Counted from the first letter of the stretch, positions 1 through 12,483 are shown. The stretch is DNA of 64,000 bases from Ostrinia nubilalis (GCF_963855985.1 NC_087099.1:15778001-15842000); one strand, 5' to 3'. Notes: a model not told the origin generated them from the letters alone. Translations and numbers: made by a program.

Positions 1-889
1 GAGGTATTTATTGTAAATTGCTCTTCCAGCATTTCAATTATTCAATCTTGCTTGATGAAAACTTTTTCAATTTTATTTACATGGTCATAACATTTTCACC
101 ATTCCTCTGCACCAATTTGTGAGGTACACCTGAAACCCCCAATAAAGCAGCTATTATAAGAATAATATTTAAATAAAACCTCCTTCTGACGCAGTTAGGT
201 AATAAACTAAATGTATCAAATTTCACTCCAACTTATTGTCAACTCAACGACGCGCTTTAAAATCAAAGATTGACTTTGAATTATGCCTTATTTTACAATA
301 CACATTGAAAACAATATGACTTGCTTGAGCTTTTTTGACTTTTTCACAAAAATAACAAATAGGCATGAAGAGATTACAAAATTTCTGCAGCGACTGACAG
401 TTCACTTGATTTACTTTGACAGGTGACAATAAAGCCATAGACATTTGCCATATGAGAGACACACTTTTCCAATATTTTTGTTTGCCATGAGATTCTGGTA
501 CACCTATACCTATCATTAAATGAAAAGATAAACTAAATTTTTTCAGCACAACGAAAATCTGCTTTGGCGCGTAGCCGCACCAATGCAACGTGACAACTGC
601 AGTTCTTTATGCGTTCACTACCCATACAATAAAATTCGAACTATCGCACATTTTTTCTTTTTTATTCTAATTCAGTAAAAAATGTTTTTGAAACCTTCAT
701 TCAAAATTCAAAAGTTATTATCATATGACAGAACTTATGACCAGACTATGTACATTGAATAAAATATTTTTCGTTTTATCATCAAGCTTAGCAGCCTAAT
801 AAGTTACTATGACACTCGAGTTAATCCACATTCAGCACCATAGCCTCCCCTTCTACAAGGCCCTCTACAAATGTCAAAACGTCACTTAA
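1..889. other. A+T-rich, no recognised gene
   Basis: The longest open frame is 114 codons on the minus strand (244-588), starting MHWCGYAPKQIFVV. I recognise no domain in it, and its Ser/Lys/Phe-rich make-up could be chance in A+T-rich DNA. Confidence 0.4.
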
Positions 890-2132
890 CCCTTTTAGCA
901 CCAGTTCTTTTGTTTTTGAGAAGATCTACCCAAATTTTTAGATCAATTAAATTATAGTCCAGTCGTTTGGTACAAATTAACGTGGTTACCTGGAAAGTGT
1001 TCCGGGAGTTTTGAAAATTGGTGATTAAAATAGATTTCACTATGCTCTCTGTTAGTCTGTTAGTTAAGTGTGATTGCCGCACTCGTTGCGAAATTGGAAA
1101 AATGCTGCCTTAGAGAAGATTTTTGATAATTACATTCTTTCCTATTTTGTCGTTACAGCCAAATGACGTCCACTGCTGGACAAAGGCGAGAGGCCTTTGG
1201 GTTTTCCATGGGTTTTTCATAATAAAAAGTCCTGCGCTGCCCGCATTCAGGTACTTCTCGCGACCTTTACCAGATCGTCGGTCCACCTAGTAGGAGGCCT
1301 GCCCACGCTACGTCTTCCAGCCCGTGCCGTGGTCGCCACTCAAGAAATTTTCTGCCCCAATGACCATCGTCTCTACGAGCTATGTGTCCCGCCCACTGCC
1401 ACTTGATTTTAGCAATTCTGCGTGCTATGTCGGTCACTTTTTGCGTGAAAGAGTAACAAACCTGAGACACAGGAATCTTCCTAGTTCAGGTATCAACCCA
1501 CCAACATTCTTACTTTTTGTTTTTCCTGATTGTTTTTTATCTTATTAATATTATCTGTTATGTTGGTGACAAATAAACATTACTTTACTTTATTTTAAAC
1601 TTCCAGACATCCAAACTTTCGCATTTATAATATTAGTAGGATACAATTATGTAATGTAGAAACAAACAAGACAAAAAAAATGTATACTTCAGCAACGCGA
1701 ATTTTTTTATACTTCAGCATATTTAGGACACCCGGCAGCGTGTCCTGCCATGATCAAAGAAAAAAGAACTCGCAATTTAGCAGGTACATTAAACGAGGTC
1801 ACAAAATTCGGAAAGAACATAGCGAAATCTATTTATTCACCAATTTTCAAAAATTCGGGAAAACTTTCCAAGTAAAATTAACAAATAACTGGACTATTTA
1901 CTCGTTATTGAGCACAGAGACACAAACTTGGTTATTATTCCAGAAAATTTATATTTAAGTGCATAAATGTAAAAATGGCTTCATAGTGCACAAAATTGGC
2001 AATAGGTGGCATAATAATGGTTACTTTTTTAGCGCTTAGTTTGAAATGTGATTGAACGATGACAACTAACAACAGTTGTCAGTTAGGTAAAATTTTATTT
2101 TAGTTGGAAAAAGACAAAAAGTGGTAAATGGG
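890..2132. mobile_element. Candidate piggyBac-like non-autonomous element
   Basis: TTAA lies at both ends (886-889 and 2133-2136). The inward termini CCCTTTTAGCACC and (reverse complement of the right end) CCCATTTACCACT are similar. Inside, about 905-1060 and 1810-1960 form a diverged inverted repeat, with an RTE fragment between. TTAA duplication and CCC-starting termini suggest piggyBac. No transposase remains. Confidence 0.45.
1160..1470 (-). mobile_element. RTE-type LINE 3' fragment
   Basis: The minus frame reads AKIKWQWAGHIARRDDGHWG then RKFLEWRPRHGLEDVAWAG, the conserved RTE endonuclease-RT C-terminus, ending CAGCAGTGGACGTCAT. It is nested in the piggyBac-like candidate 890-2132. Confidence 0.8.
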
Positions 2133-2136
2133 TTAA

Positions 2137-3187
2137 CGTGCGGGGGCTGCAAAATCATGTTGTGACGTCACTCGCGAATATTGGAAATTTTTGAAAATTT
2201 TAAAATGTCCGTAAACTTCTCGAGGCTCTATCTTCGGTAATACTGGATGGATTGAGGTGAAATAAAAACTAGTGTAATGTGTGTGATCTAAACTTTAAAT
2301 TAAGTCATAATTTAACTTAATATTACAACTTATGCGTGTTGTCCATTCTTGGGCATACGAAAATCTTACTGTATTTTTACACAATAAAAGTACTCAACAT
2401 AATAAAACTAACGAATCTTAATTATAACATAAAAAAGTCCTCAGTGCTCTCGGAGTTTAATTATTTAATTTGCTTCTTCATTTTAGGGTCCCGTAAATCT
2501 CAATTATAATGTACATAATATCGCTAGTTTTAAAAATCTTTAGTTATTATTCATAATGCACATAACATACCATTATAATTAAGGAAACTGGCTTAATTCT
2601 TATTAAACGTAGATTGATAACAAGATAATACAAAGTCGCTGTTTCCAGGAATACTAAACTACAACATGCATAATATGCGAATTTCGACCTAATTGCATTA
2701 GAAAGTTAGTGAAAACATAAACTTAAGGTGAGTCAGGATTGGATCTTATTTGCTTTTGTTAAAAATGTTTGTATGGAAATAATGTTATTGTATAGTTCCA
2801 CCTTATAGTAACTTTTCCTCTCAAATACACCCTATATTCGTACTATCCAATCATTTATTACTTATACTTAAGTTATCTATGTGCCTAAGATATAGATAAG
2901 CTTTGTCTGTTTATTCGAAAGTAATTAATATAAGTCTCATACAATGCAGCGGTTCTCATTTCTATGTATAAGCCGACCGGTTCCAAAAATAGCACTGGGC
3001 TCTATTATTAATAATCACATCCGCAAATATGCACCAAATCTTCTTTTCAAATATTTAACTGCAACACTGAAAGTACCAGGTTCAATGACTGACTTTAAAA
3101 AAAATTAATTTGGCTTTGTCAATAATCTCATGAATACAGTTGACTCTACATTTTTACTCAAAGTATTTACTAACTGATATGTAATAA
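2137..3187. other. A+T-rich, nothing recognised
   Basis: No coding exon or clear element boundary seen. A palindromic TGACGTCA occurs near 2163. Confidence 0.4.
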
Positions 3188-3413
3188 TCTATACTAATAT
3201 TATAAATGCGAAAGTAACTCTGTCAGTCTGTCTGTCTCGCTTTCACGCCTAAACCACTGAAACGATTTTGATGAAAGGCATAGAGATAGTTTGAGTCCCG
3301 GGAAAGGACATAGGATAGTTTTTATCCCGATTTTTAAAACAGGGACCCGCGCGATAAAGTTTTTCTGTGACAGACAAAATTCCACGCGGGCGAAGCCGCG
3401 GGCGGAAAGCTAG
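3188..3413 (+). mobile_element. Helitron-like element ending CTAG
   Basis: It begins TCTATACTAATATTATAAAT after A (3187) and ends GGCGGAAAGCTAG before T (3414). It contains AACTCTGTCAGTCTGTCTGT and ACGCGGGCGAAGCCGCGG near the 3' end, the short hairpin typical of these elements. Related copies lie at 12484-12705 and 45851-46055. Confidence 0.75.
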
Positions 3414-3851
3414 TAAGTCATAAGTGTTTTTTCCATTTAAAAACAATATACGCCGCTGGAATCTCATTAAAATAATATATATAATATTAACGTGACAAAA
3501 TAAATTAACAAATGCAAAAGAAACCATGCACTTGAAGTAAGCACACTTAAATGAAAAGCTCCGACAATACTTCAGATACATGAGCAGCCTTCTTGGAACG
3601 GAGATCAAAATAAACAAAAAAAAATTGAAATTGTAATTTTGCCTGAAAAAACAAAACATCGGCCTCGAAGTCGCGATCCATGTATGAATACGGGACTAGG
3701 CAGCGCGGACTAAGTCTAGCTTTAGTGAAAGTGACACGCTGAAGGAGGTCAACGACCGCAGCTGCAATATGGCTGTTATTGTATTTACTGGTATAACATT
3801 ACATTGCCCAGTTACATTATAGTTAAGTTAGTTTTAAGACTTGACTTGCGC

Positions 3852-4259
3852 TTTATATTGTTACAGGTTGAACTGAATCTTCCGGTACGTGGCCTCCACT
3901 CCAAAACCTTGCTGCCCCATCGGCCGTCAGTTCTGCGTACTGTTGCCCTGCCCATTGCCACTTCAGCTTACTAATCCGTTGGGCTATGTCAGTTTAGTTC
4001 GTTTACGGATCTCCTCATTCTAGTTCTGGAGTGGAGGCCACGTACTGGAAAACGCAGCGTAGGACGTCCACCCACAAGGACCGACGACCTGATAAAGGTA
4101 GCAGGAATGCGCTGGTTGCAGGCCGCTACCAACCGTGCGATGTGGAAGTCATTGGGGGAGGCCAATGTTCAGCAGTGGACAGCAGTGAAATGATGATGAT
4201 GATGGTTTAAAACTTGTCCAATTTGTGTTTTATATTGTTACAGGTTGAACTGAATCTTC
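3852..4259 (+). mobile_element. RTE-type LINE insertion with inverted 5' part and 31-bp target-site duplication
   Basis: Identical 31-bp direct repeats (TTTATATTGTTACAGG...) at 3852-3882 and 4229-4259 flank the insert. About 3883-4000 is RTE sequence in reverse, and about 4001-4200 is RTE 3' sequence forward, ending in (ATG)n. This is the classic outcome of twin priming. Confidence 0.75.
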
Positions 4260-6000
4260 AAGACATCGATGCGGAAGCATAAACCTCAATAGAGTAACTG
4301 GGGTTGAACTCTCTGAAGGATTTGGGGCCCATTATCATCATTTGTATATTTCAACACATAGGTATTTATTTAAAAAATGAAAACTAACATCAGTGAACAA
4401 ATCGAAAGTTTTCAGACAATGGTTTTGACTGACTAATATGGCCGAAATTGTCTCTAGCATATTTTATTCACAAGCGGAACTGAAGAATACTTTGGTACGC
4501 CATTAAAGATCATGTAACTCAAATAATATTCAAGCAAACCAATAAATTACTTGCTAAACTCCGTATAAAAAGGCACCGCGAGAGGAAGGAATACCTACCT
4601 ACATACTTTTTATGGGTCGCTATCATCTTTGAATTATATTCATGTGCTCCACGTGTATAGAAAAACGTGTAGTTTTACACACGCGCTATGGGACAAGGAC
4701 AAAAATATACTATAAATACTTATATTTTTTCTGTTCAGGAGGTTGACATGTTCCAAACCGCTTGATAAAACGACGATGTAGGTACAATCAGTTTGAATAA
4801 TTTATTGACTACACGCGCGTACCAGGTTATTGAAATGTAGGAAATCCCCTTTTATACAAATTTTAACGTACAAGAGCGATGACAATGGGGAAGATAAACA
4901 AATACCTAAGTTAAGTATTTACCAACATAATAGGTATCTAGTTATTTGGTAAATACATCCTAGACCCGAGGAAAAACATATCGCCCTCAAATGATACTAT
5001 GGTATCTGTAACTTGCTGATATAACAGCAAGGATCAAAATAGTGTAGAACTGAATCAATGAACTAGAAAAATCTCTAATCGCAATATTATTTAGATATCG
5101 GAAATATACAAATATTCTTTTGGTAATGATAATATGGAGAAGAGACCTCTTGTAATGTTCTGAAGATATGTATGAGTATCTTCCGAAACACCGAGTTGTT
5201 TTCGAAGTTAACAACTAAGTAGGTACCTAATTTTCTTTTGGTTACTAAACTAGCGTTTTCCAAATAGGCAGTTCCTGTGGTAATAAATATGTCAAACTAC
5301 CTACTCATATTCTTCGGAATATATTTCGTTAACACAGTTATCTATCCCGCAGGACCACTTAACCTTCACTGGCTTAATTTCATTCAAGGCCGAGCTGTTA
5401 GTCCTGGCTGAACAGGGAGTATATAAAAATAGTTCTGTACAAGCCCAATGATCCTATGGTAAATAGGTACCACTTATTTAGTAGGGATAATCATCTAAAC
5501 TTAAACCACGGAGGAACTGGCTATCTTACCTCTAACTGCCGGAACACGACAATGCTGTTAACATTGTAGTTATGGCGACAAACTTAGGTATTAGAAACCT
5601 TACAAAAGAATTATACGTGTATTTAGCACACGAGTACATCTACATACCCTGAAGCAACTGGCCAAAATGGTTATGAGCCTATACACAACTCCATCCCCAT
5701 TAAAAGCAATATAAAAGCAAATAAAGGCTTTCAACCCTCCATTTTGGACACGCCGTTGGAATACTCGAACATCGCATATTACCAGCGTAATAAATAATAT
5801 TGGAATGAACCTTTGGCGTTATTTGTCGGCAAATCCGCAATAAATGTTTATTGCAGAAGGCTCAAATACTTAAAGTACTCGTGTGCTTTTTAGAGCTTTT
5901 TTATTTGAATTTAATTTGAGCCATTCAAACGACGCGATTGATTAGAAAATTGATTGGTAAGGGCTCTAACAAAGTCTGCGCAAACGCATTTTCGCTTCAA
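4260..6000. other. No gene recognised; SINE-like 3' fragment at about 5505-5565
   Basis: Mostly unique A+T-rich sequence. Around 5505-5565, CCACGGAGGAACTGGCTATC followed by CTCTAACTGCCGGAACAC matches the end of the SINE-like family seen at 6395-6510 and 50281-50440. Confidence 0.4.
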
Positions 6001-6140
6001 TCTACACTAAAAATAGAAAGAGGAAAAAGTATTGAATAGACTCCAAAATTGCTGGACCGATTTGATTAAATCTTTTACTATTAGAATTCTACATTATCTC
6101 AGATGAAAATAGACGGTAAGAAGTTCGCTGGGTCCACTAG
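6001..6140 (+). mobile_element. Helitron-like element (short)
   Basis: It starts TCTACACTAAAAATAG after A and ends CGCTGGGTCCACTAG before T. The core TGCTGGACCGATTTGATTAA is shared with other CTAG-ending elements here. Confidence 0.6.
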
Positions 6141-6394
6141 TTTAGGTATAAAAGCCTTTATCTCGCAATGGGATACACAAACTCGGTCTAATTGTGTGGA
6201 AAGCGTTGCGTCGGTTTTGTGCCAGGGGCTTTAGGTGTCACGATCAATCTTGACTAATCCTAGAAAGATAAATAACTAATAAGAAATGATAATAAATATC
6301 CTAAGACATTTTCTCACCATTCATCTAGTCTCAAACCTAACTAAGCTTGTGCTAAGGGTGTCAGTTAATAGATAAACATATGAGTCGAATATAT

Positions 6395-6510
6395 TTTTAT
6401 GCACAACGAGGAAGCTCTTGGCCTGTATCTCACCTGATGGTAAGTGACGATCAGGCCGAATGTGGAAGCGAGCTTCACCCGGAATGCTCAACCACGGAGG
6501 AACTGGAATT
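6395..6510 (+). mobile_element. SINE-like fragment
   Basis: It contains TTTTTATGCACAACGAGGAA and CACCTGATGGTAAGTGACGA, the core of a widespread lepidopteran short interspersed repeat. The same family appears inverted at 50281-50440. Confidence 0.55.
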
Positions 6511-6816
6511 TGTGTTTATAAGGAAATACTTACCTATTAACTATTCTCAAGTTAGACGCTAATACTTTATAGACAATTCCTCACCAAATCTAAGAGATAT
6601 TATTTAATAAAATTGAGAACTCTACATGCGAACCTTCTGCCCTAATAGTACCATAATCCGTGAAGCTCTTTCTAATCCGATATGAATGAAGTGTTCCAGT
6701 AATCCGGGGGCATATGACAAGTGGCATGTTTTATGCCTCTGGTAGATCGGTCACGGTCACCTTGGGTAGCTTAAAGCTATATCCACATTGGTACTAAAGC
6801 TTTAGGGTATATTCAC

Positions 6817-7322
6817 ATCCCACCAAAAACATTCTGTAAAAAATTAGCCAAGTCTCGATGGAGCTGCCTGTTTATCTCTAAAAAGTAATGAAATCTAGAC
6901 AAAGTCGTGCCAAGTCTATGGTTCCTTACTGCGATTTCTTTATTATTATAGTTAATGTTGTGTGACTTGGCCGTTGAAGGGTACCAAACCAGATGCTCCA
7001 TGACACCATTGCACCAATCTGTCGCCAAAACCGCTACCCATTGACGATGGAAAATAAATTGCACTTGGAAAACGTTGATTCAATAACCAGTCAATTGTAG
7101 GCTTAATAAAGCTGCGTATTTCAATCATACTTATGTATGATTTTATCTTAATAAAGATTGTTCAACGGCCAAGTCACACAACATTAAATATAATAATAAA
7201 GAAATCGCAGTAAGGAACCATAGACTTGGCACGACTTTGTCTAGATTTCATTACTTTTTAGAGATAAACAGGCAGCTCCATCGAGACTTGGCTAATTTTT
7301 TACAGAATGTTTTTGGTGGGAT
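6817..7322. mobile_element. Foldback/MITE element with 162-bp inverted arms
   Basis: Arms 6817-6978 and 7161-7322 are near-perfect inverted copies with termini ATCCCACCAAAAACATTCTG. The spacer is about 182 bp. A 5-bp direct repeat TTCAC (6812-6816, 7323-7327) flanks it and fits a target-site duplication. No transposase is present; superfamily unassigned. Confidence 0.85.
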
Positions 7323-7559
7323 TTCACTTCTTTTTGTAGAAAGTGCCATAATTATTTAACGTCGGCGTCTTTTCTTTTAATATCATCGACATTTTTTTTA
7401 CGATATTAAACACAAATAAACTCAACGACCTTTAAAATGGACAACGAATCAGAAATTGTTTTAATAACAAGTGCCACGCCACCTAGCGGTGAGCGGTACA
7501 GGCGAACACCACGGTGCCGGTGTGGCGCTAGTAGTATTGATTATGAATGTGGTGTTACT

Positions 7560-7945
7560 CCAGATCTTCCATTTTCCTAGTTTTTATAGTTTTCCCTTTA
7601 TGTAGTCATTAAACCCTAACTCAGTACCAAATTTCAGCTCTCTGAGTTAATGGGAAGTACTAGTTCTATTTTGATGATCATCAGTGAGTGAGTGAGTGAG
7701 TGTCGTAAATGCGAAACTTTGCTTTCGCTTAACTTCGGAACTAAATGACCTACAGACTTGAAATTTTGGATTTTAAGTATGTGATTATAGCTTACTAGAT
7801 GACAAAAATTTCTGCGTTCTGGTCTTATCCAGAGGTTCTCAAATAGAGGCCTGAAAATGCGGCGAAATGGTTCCAGTAAAGGATGGTACGGCAGTGTTTG
7901 CTTCGCGCTCGACTTGGCGGGGGCACTGCCGTGCCCCCAGATAAT
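7560..7945 (+). repeat. Repeat remnant with GTGA microsatellite and terminal hairpin
   Basis: Contains AGTGAGTGAGTGAGTGAGTG (near 7685), a short stretch resembling a LINE 3' UTR, and a palindrome GGGGGCACTGCCGTGCCCCC near 7920-7939. I recognise the style from lepidopteran repeats but not the exact family. Confidence 0.45.
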
Positions 7946-8519
7946 AAGTCTCTAAAGCTTCTTACAAACATTGCACGTCTTTTAAAGCTACATAGAAGCA
8001 GGTGATACCTCTATGTACAGTTAATCTGAAGGATTTATCGCATTTTTCATCAATTTTAGAAAATCAACTGGCTTCTTTAGGATGCTAACCCTTGTCTTCA
8101 GCTGAAAGAGCTCTACCACTAAGCCTGTACCACCACGCCAAACTTACAATTGCCTCTAGCAAGATTAGAATCTACGACTGCATCTGACGTGGTGCTTATG
8201 CGAATCACCAGACCAGTGGTGGATGTCCAAATCCAAATTAGAGGCTTTTTCGTAGGCCTAATGTATCATAATTGATTAGTTTTTTTATAACAATTTAAAA
8301 AAAAAGTTATTGCCTTTTATCCTTAAGTATAAATCATAATACTATCTTAATATTAAAGTAAGTTTATTATCCACAAACAGCAACTTATTAAGTAACATTC
8401 GACATAATTTCATACTGCACCAAATAATGTCTATTCGGTAAATGGAGCTTTCCTGATACTGGTAGCAGGCCAGATTATACACTGTATCTTAAGACGTTGG
8501 TAATAGGTGTTATTTTCCA

Positions 8520-8680
8520 ACAGTAATGTACAGCCTGACGTGCTGCCGAGTGTACATGTTGGTACACGCTCCGGGCTCGGATGTTTACTTGCGTCTGATT
8601 AATCCCGAAACTACCGCCAAGACCCTAAGGACGGGTGCACAATCAATAAAATTTATTTATTTATTTATATTAGGAAGACC
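8520..8680 (+). mobile_element. LINE 3' end with (TTTA)n tail
   Basis: The segment AATGTACAGCCTGACGTGCT through AATCAATAAAATTTATTTAT ends in a tetranucleotide tail, typical of a non-LTR 3' end. Family not assigned. Confidence 0.4.
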
Positions 8681-8992
8681 AGGATAATACAGGAATTGCT
8701 AGGAAATATCTCTATTTATTTGCCTTTATCACTCATCCGTGGTGTTTCTAGAGACTTGGACTCTCTCATTTCGAAGGTCTAATATTTAATTTCTAGATAA
8801 GACACACAAAAGATTTTCACTAGTTGCGATGAGATAGAGTTCGTGACAGCTTATAAATAAATAATACTGTAACCTCCAACTTTCAGTTTGACAGGTTTAC
8901 AAATGAGGCCACGGGTAACTAATCAGTCAACCCTCTACTTTATCAGGATTTGGTAAACAGACTTTAGTCTACTTAATATAAAGTAATATTAA

Positions 8993-9122
8993 AACCCTAT
9001 AGAGTTAACTGCCCACCTGAGGGCTGTGACGTCACATCAACGCTCTGGTAGCGAACGCGAAGGTGTGCGGGTAAGTGGGAGGGTGAGTCGCATTTCAGCG
9101 AGGTGCGCAGCTAGCTTGTATA
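8993..9122. mobile_element. MITE related to 46966-47106
   Basis: Imperfect terminal inverted repeats (AACCCTATAGAGTTAACTGC on the left; reverse complement of GGTGCGCAGCTAGCTTG on the right). Both members contain a TGACGTCA palindrome (here 9027-9034). Confidence 0.6.
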
Positions 9123-9457
9123 TTACGATTTCATAGAAAATTTCTTACAGAAAATCCGCTAACTTAATAGCTAGACTACGACCGTGTGTAAAAGGCTTTA
9201 AATAGTACAATATCCGGAATATTAATGATAATACGCCTAATATGTATGCCCTTTGATGTGGAATATCCAGATATTAACATGAAGTATGAATACGATTTTA
9301 ATCAGCCGAATTAGCATGTCGGGGAATCAGACAGACGTACCTACTAAATTAAGGAAATGGGGTACTTACTACAGCACGTGTAGACAGATTTTTCTTATAT
9401 CGGATTTCATTTCACAGAACAGTAGGTGTATTCCATGGTTGTTAAAATGTATTTTAA

Positions 9458-10395
9458 CACGTTGAGTGCGAAACCAGGTCTATAGACCTTGTGTACGTCT
9501 CGCTTACCGTGCGGCTAAGAAAATTATAGTCTTCCTTGTCGTGCGAAAGGCATAACTTCAATTGGGTCCGGTGTAGGAAAGTGATGAATATATATCTATG
9601 ATGTATTCTTAAAATAGAATCCAATGATGTACCTACCTTAATACCAGGTTTTTAGACCTGGTACCGCACGGAAGTAATAAAATGTCTTCACAATGCGAAA
9701 CCAGGTCGAAGCACCTTGTACCCTGCGCACCTGGTACCGCACCCCACGCTAGCTTCGTGCAGCCAGTGTTGCCTCGCATTTGTAAGAAACTCACATGTCG
9801 ACATGGCGTCAAGAGAAACAAACAAAATCAAAACTGCAAATTGATTATAATTTAATTTGCTACACGATTTATTGCTAATTTAAATAATGTTTTTCGTGAC
9901 AAACATTTGAAGTTGTAACTGAATGTTATTAAATAATATGTTTTCTTTAAATATAGTTTATTTAAGTATTTATGCACGTATGTCTTAATTGTAAAATATT
10001 TAGACTAAATTATTTAAACATCTTTGTTTGTTACTTTTTTAATTTTTTATTAAAACTTAATTTAAACTATCGATATTTGTATTTCACATCCCTAGAATAC
10101 CCACCAGACTTCCCTACTTCAGTGCGGCACAGGGTGCATAAGCCTTGTATTTTGAATATAGCTATAATTTTTATACTAAACAAGTTATTCACGAACGCCT
10201 TCAGGTGTATGTCAATAAATGCATTATTATTAATATTCAAAGAAAAAAAACACAATATCTATTAAATTAATATATCTGAAATATTACAAGGTCTTTAAGC
10301 CTTGTGCCGCCACAATGTAAGTTTTAATACCAGGTTTACTGACCTTGTACCGAAGGAATGGAAAGTATTAGAAAGTTACTGCCGCAGCAAAGGTG
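9458..10395. mobile_element. Candidate piggyBac-like element with repeated ACCAGGT motifs
   Basis: TTAA flanks both ends (9454-9457, 10396-10399), with termini CACGTTGAGTGCG and (reverse complement) CACCTTTGCTGCGG. At least five copies of an ACCAGGTN..AGACCTTGTACC motif lie near the ends (about 9472, 9643, 9700, 10288, 10331), some palindromic. They resemble subterminal transposase-binding repeats. No transposase frame was found. Confidence 0.55.
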
Positions 10396-12483
10396 TTAAT
10401 ATTTCTTCTTTGTAAACTAGTTTCATAAAATCGAATAAAATTTGGCTAACTTTCATTGACAAGTCCAGATTCGAGTCCCGAATCGGTCCCTCAGGCAAGA
10501 ATGCATAGCAGTGGGTAAGTACGAGTAACTACGAAATTTTAAGGTTATATGATTCTATAGGCTCAATCAGAGACGATTTACAAGTATATTCGACGCATGG
10601 TGTTGATGGTCCTCAACCAACCATATACTTTAAATATCTGAATGTTGGACTTTTAATTATGATAATTATTATGATGGATGTCTACCTGTCATATTTGCTT
10701 AGCCATGCCAATAATAAAAGCCGTATTGCCAAATATTTCAGTCGCAAGAGTGAATCACAGCGTTCAAAGGTAACCCACACTTAATACTGAATGAATAATT
10801 AATTAGATTTTTATGAAAGCGGGGGTATGTGAGTAATATTTTATTATTACGTAATGTTATGCTTTAGTTATGAATGGACGTTAGAGCGGGGTCGTTGGCC
10901 GTTTGACGCGCGGCCGGCAAGATGGCGGCGCGCGGGAAAACCAACAGCACTTATTTCGATTACTCCTCGGCCGTTTTTTGTAACGACCGCAGTGGTTTCC
11001 TTCGTTTTGTTGATTGCGATTCCATGGATGCGTAGTGGTAGACCATTAGTAGGTACTTTTTGCGAAACTCTTGCTTTATTGTTGTAAGGAGTTTATTGTT
11101 ACTTGTTTGTCAACAAACAAAAGCAAAGGGGAATTGTTTTCCTGAATTATCCAATCTTCAACCGTTTCAATGAGAAATTAGCATCTTATGACACATTTTA
11201 TTGGAAAAAAATAGCAAATTCTATAAAAAATGCACAAGAAAATTAAAAATAACTTATTGGAAAAATTGCTCAATTTTTTCGCCACTTCGATCATACTAAT
11301 TTTTGCTCCATCCAACAGTGGACAACGAACTATAGACAGGACTTAAACTCGAGTTGCACCGGAGACCTGCTCTTCTCTGCAGATAACAAGTAAAGGGTGA
11401 CGAAGGTACCACTATGTATAGTTCCAAGAGTGCTTTTTTCCTGTCAGAACCACTCCCTTAACAAGGGAAGTGTTGACTAGAGCTTTTTATAGGCTAAGTA
11501 TCTATCTAACACCTATTGAGGTGTCGTACTCGTTAGAGTAGCCATATCAGCAGCTGTTTTTAGAAGGGAGAGAGACGTCTTATTCCGATGTTATCAAGTA
11601 ACACTATTTTCTTTTTGTCGCTATTAAAACTCTATACAGGGTTTCAGAACCAGTTTTATTTCATATTTCATCCCAGATCGTTTGTTTTGTTTGAGTCGAT
11701 CTGACTGATCGTGCGACGGAAATTCGATTCCATACCTCGGAAGGTACGTTAGCACCATAACGTGACACCATTGTAAACTCAGTTGTTACCACCCACGAGA
11801 TGGAAGAAAAAGACATGCTTACTACTTGAAATCATTTCAATGAATGACTAAATTCAAGCTTTGTAAGCTTTTCAAGGTTTATTGCGTAAAGTAGTTTAGA
11901 TCATCTTAATGTTAATGGTGAAATTCGCACTTAGCTTTCCTGGCAAGAGGGATAAGTAATAAACTAGAGTCCTTTTAATGAAGAAAATGTATATTCTTCT
12001 GATTAGCACTTATTTTGTGTCATTTAAACAATTCATAGTTATTTGTACTCTAACTTTTATCTATCTTTATCAAATAGATTAAATTCTAGGAAGGAAAAAA
12101 GCCATGCTAAGTATTATCCTATTTCCTCTCAAACGCTATTACCGCCTACGTGCCAGGCGCGATTAGATCAGTATGTGTGTCACGGACTCATGGCTTCACA
12201 TTTTGGCCCACTCAGGGCACTACTTTAGAGCCAGTCTTGTATTAGGTGTTTAATGAAATTGCTGACATTTCCTCGCTGATTCGCAAATTCTTTTGGATTA
12301 TTTCAATAGCTATTTGCTTTGTTTGAAATTTGATTTTAGATGTTGTACTTAATTTGTTTAATCAATTTGGAATCCAAGAACATTACATCATCAATAATAC
12401 CTAAATACTAACCATTTCAAAGATTCAATTTTTTTTTAAATTACTTAGGGATTAGAGTCGCTTCTCAAACTAAATCTATACTA
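10396..12483. other. No gene recognised; GC-rich patch at 10890-10960
   Basis: A short GC-rich patch contains AAGATGGCGGC (10919-10929), an exact match to the YY1/Pho-type consensus. The rest is A+T-rich without recognisable coding exons. Confidence 0.35.

Noticed and set aside
10463..10490. B-box-like word AGATTCGAGTCCCG
   Set aside because: No matching A box or cloverleaf was found; it may be an old SINE but cannot be supported.
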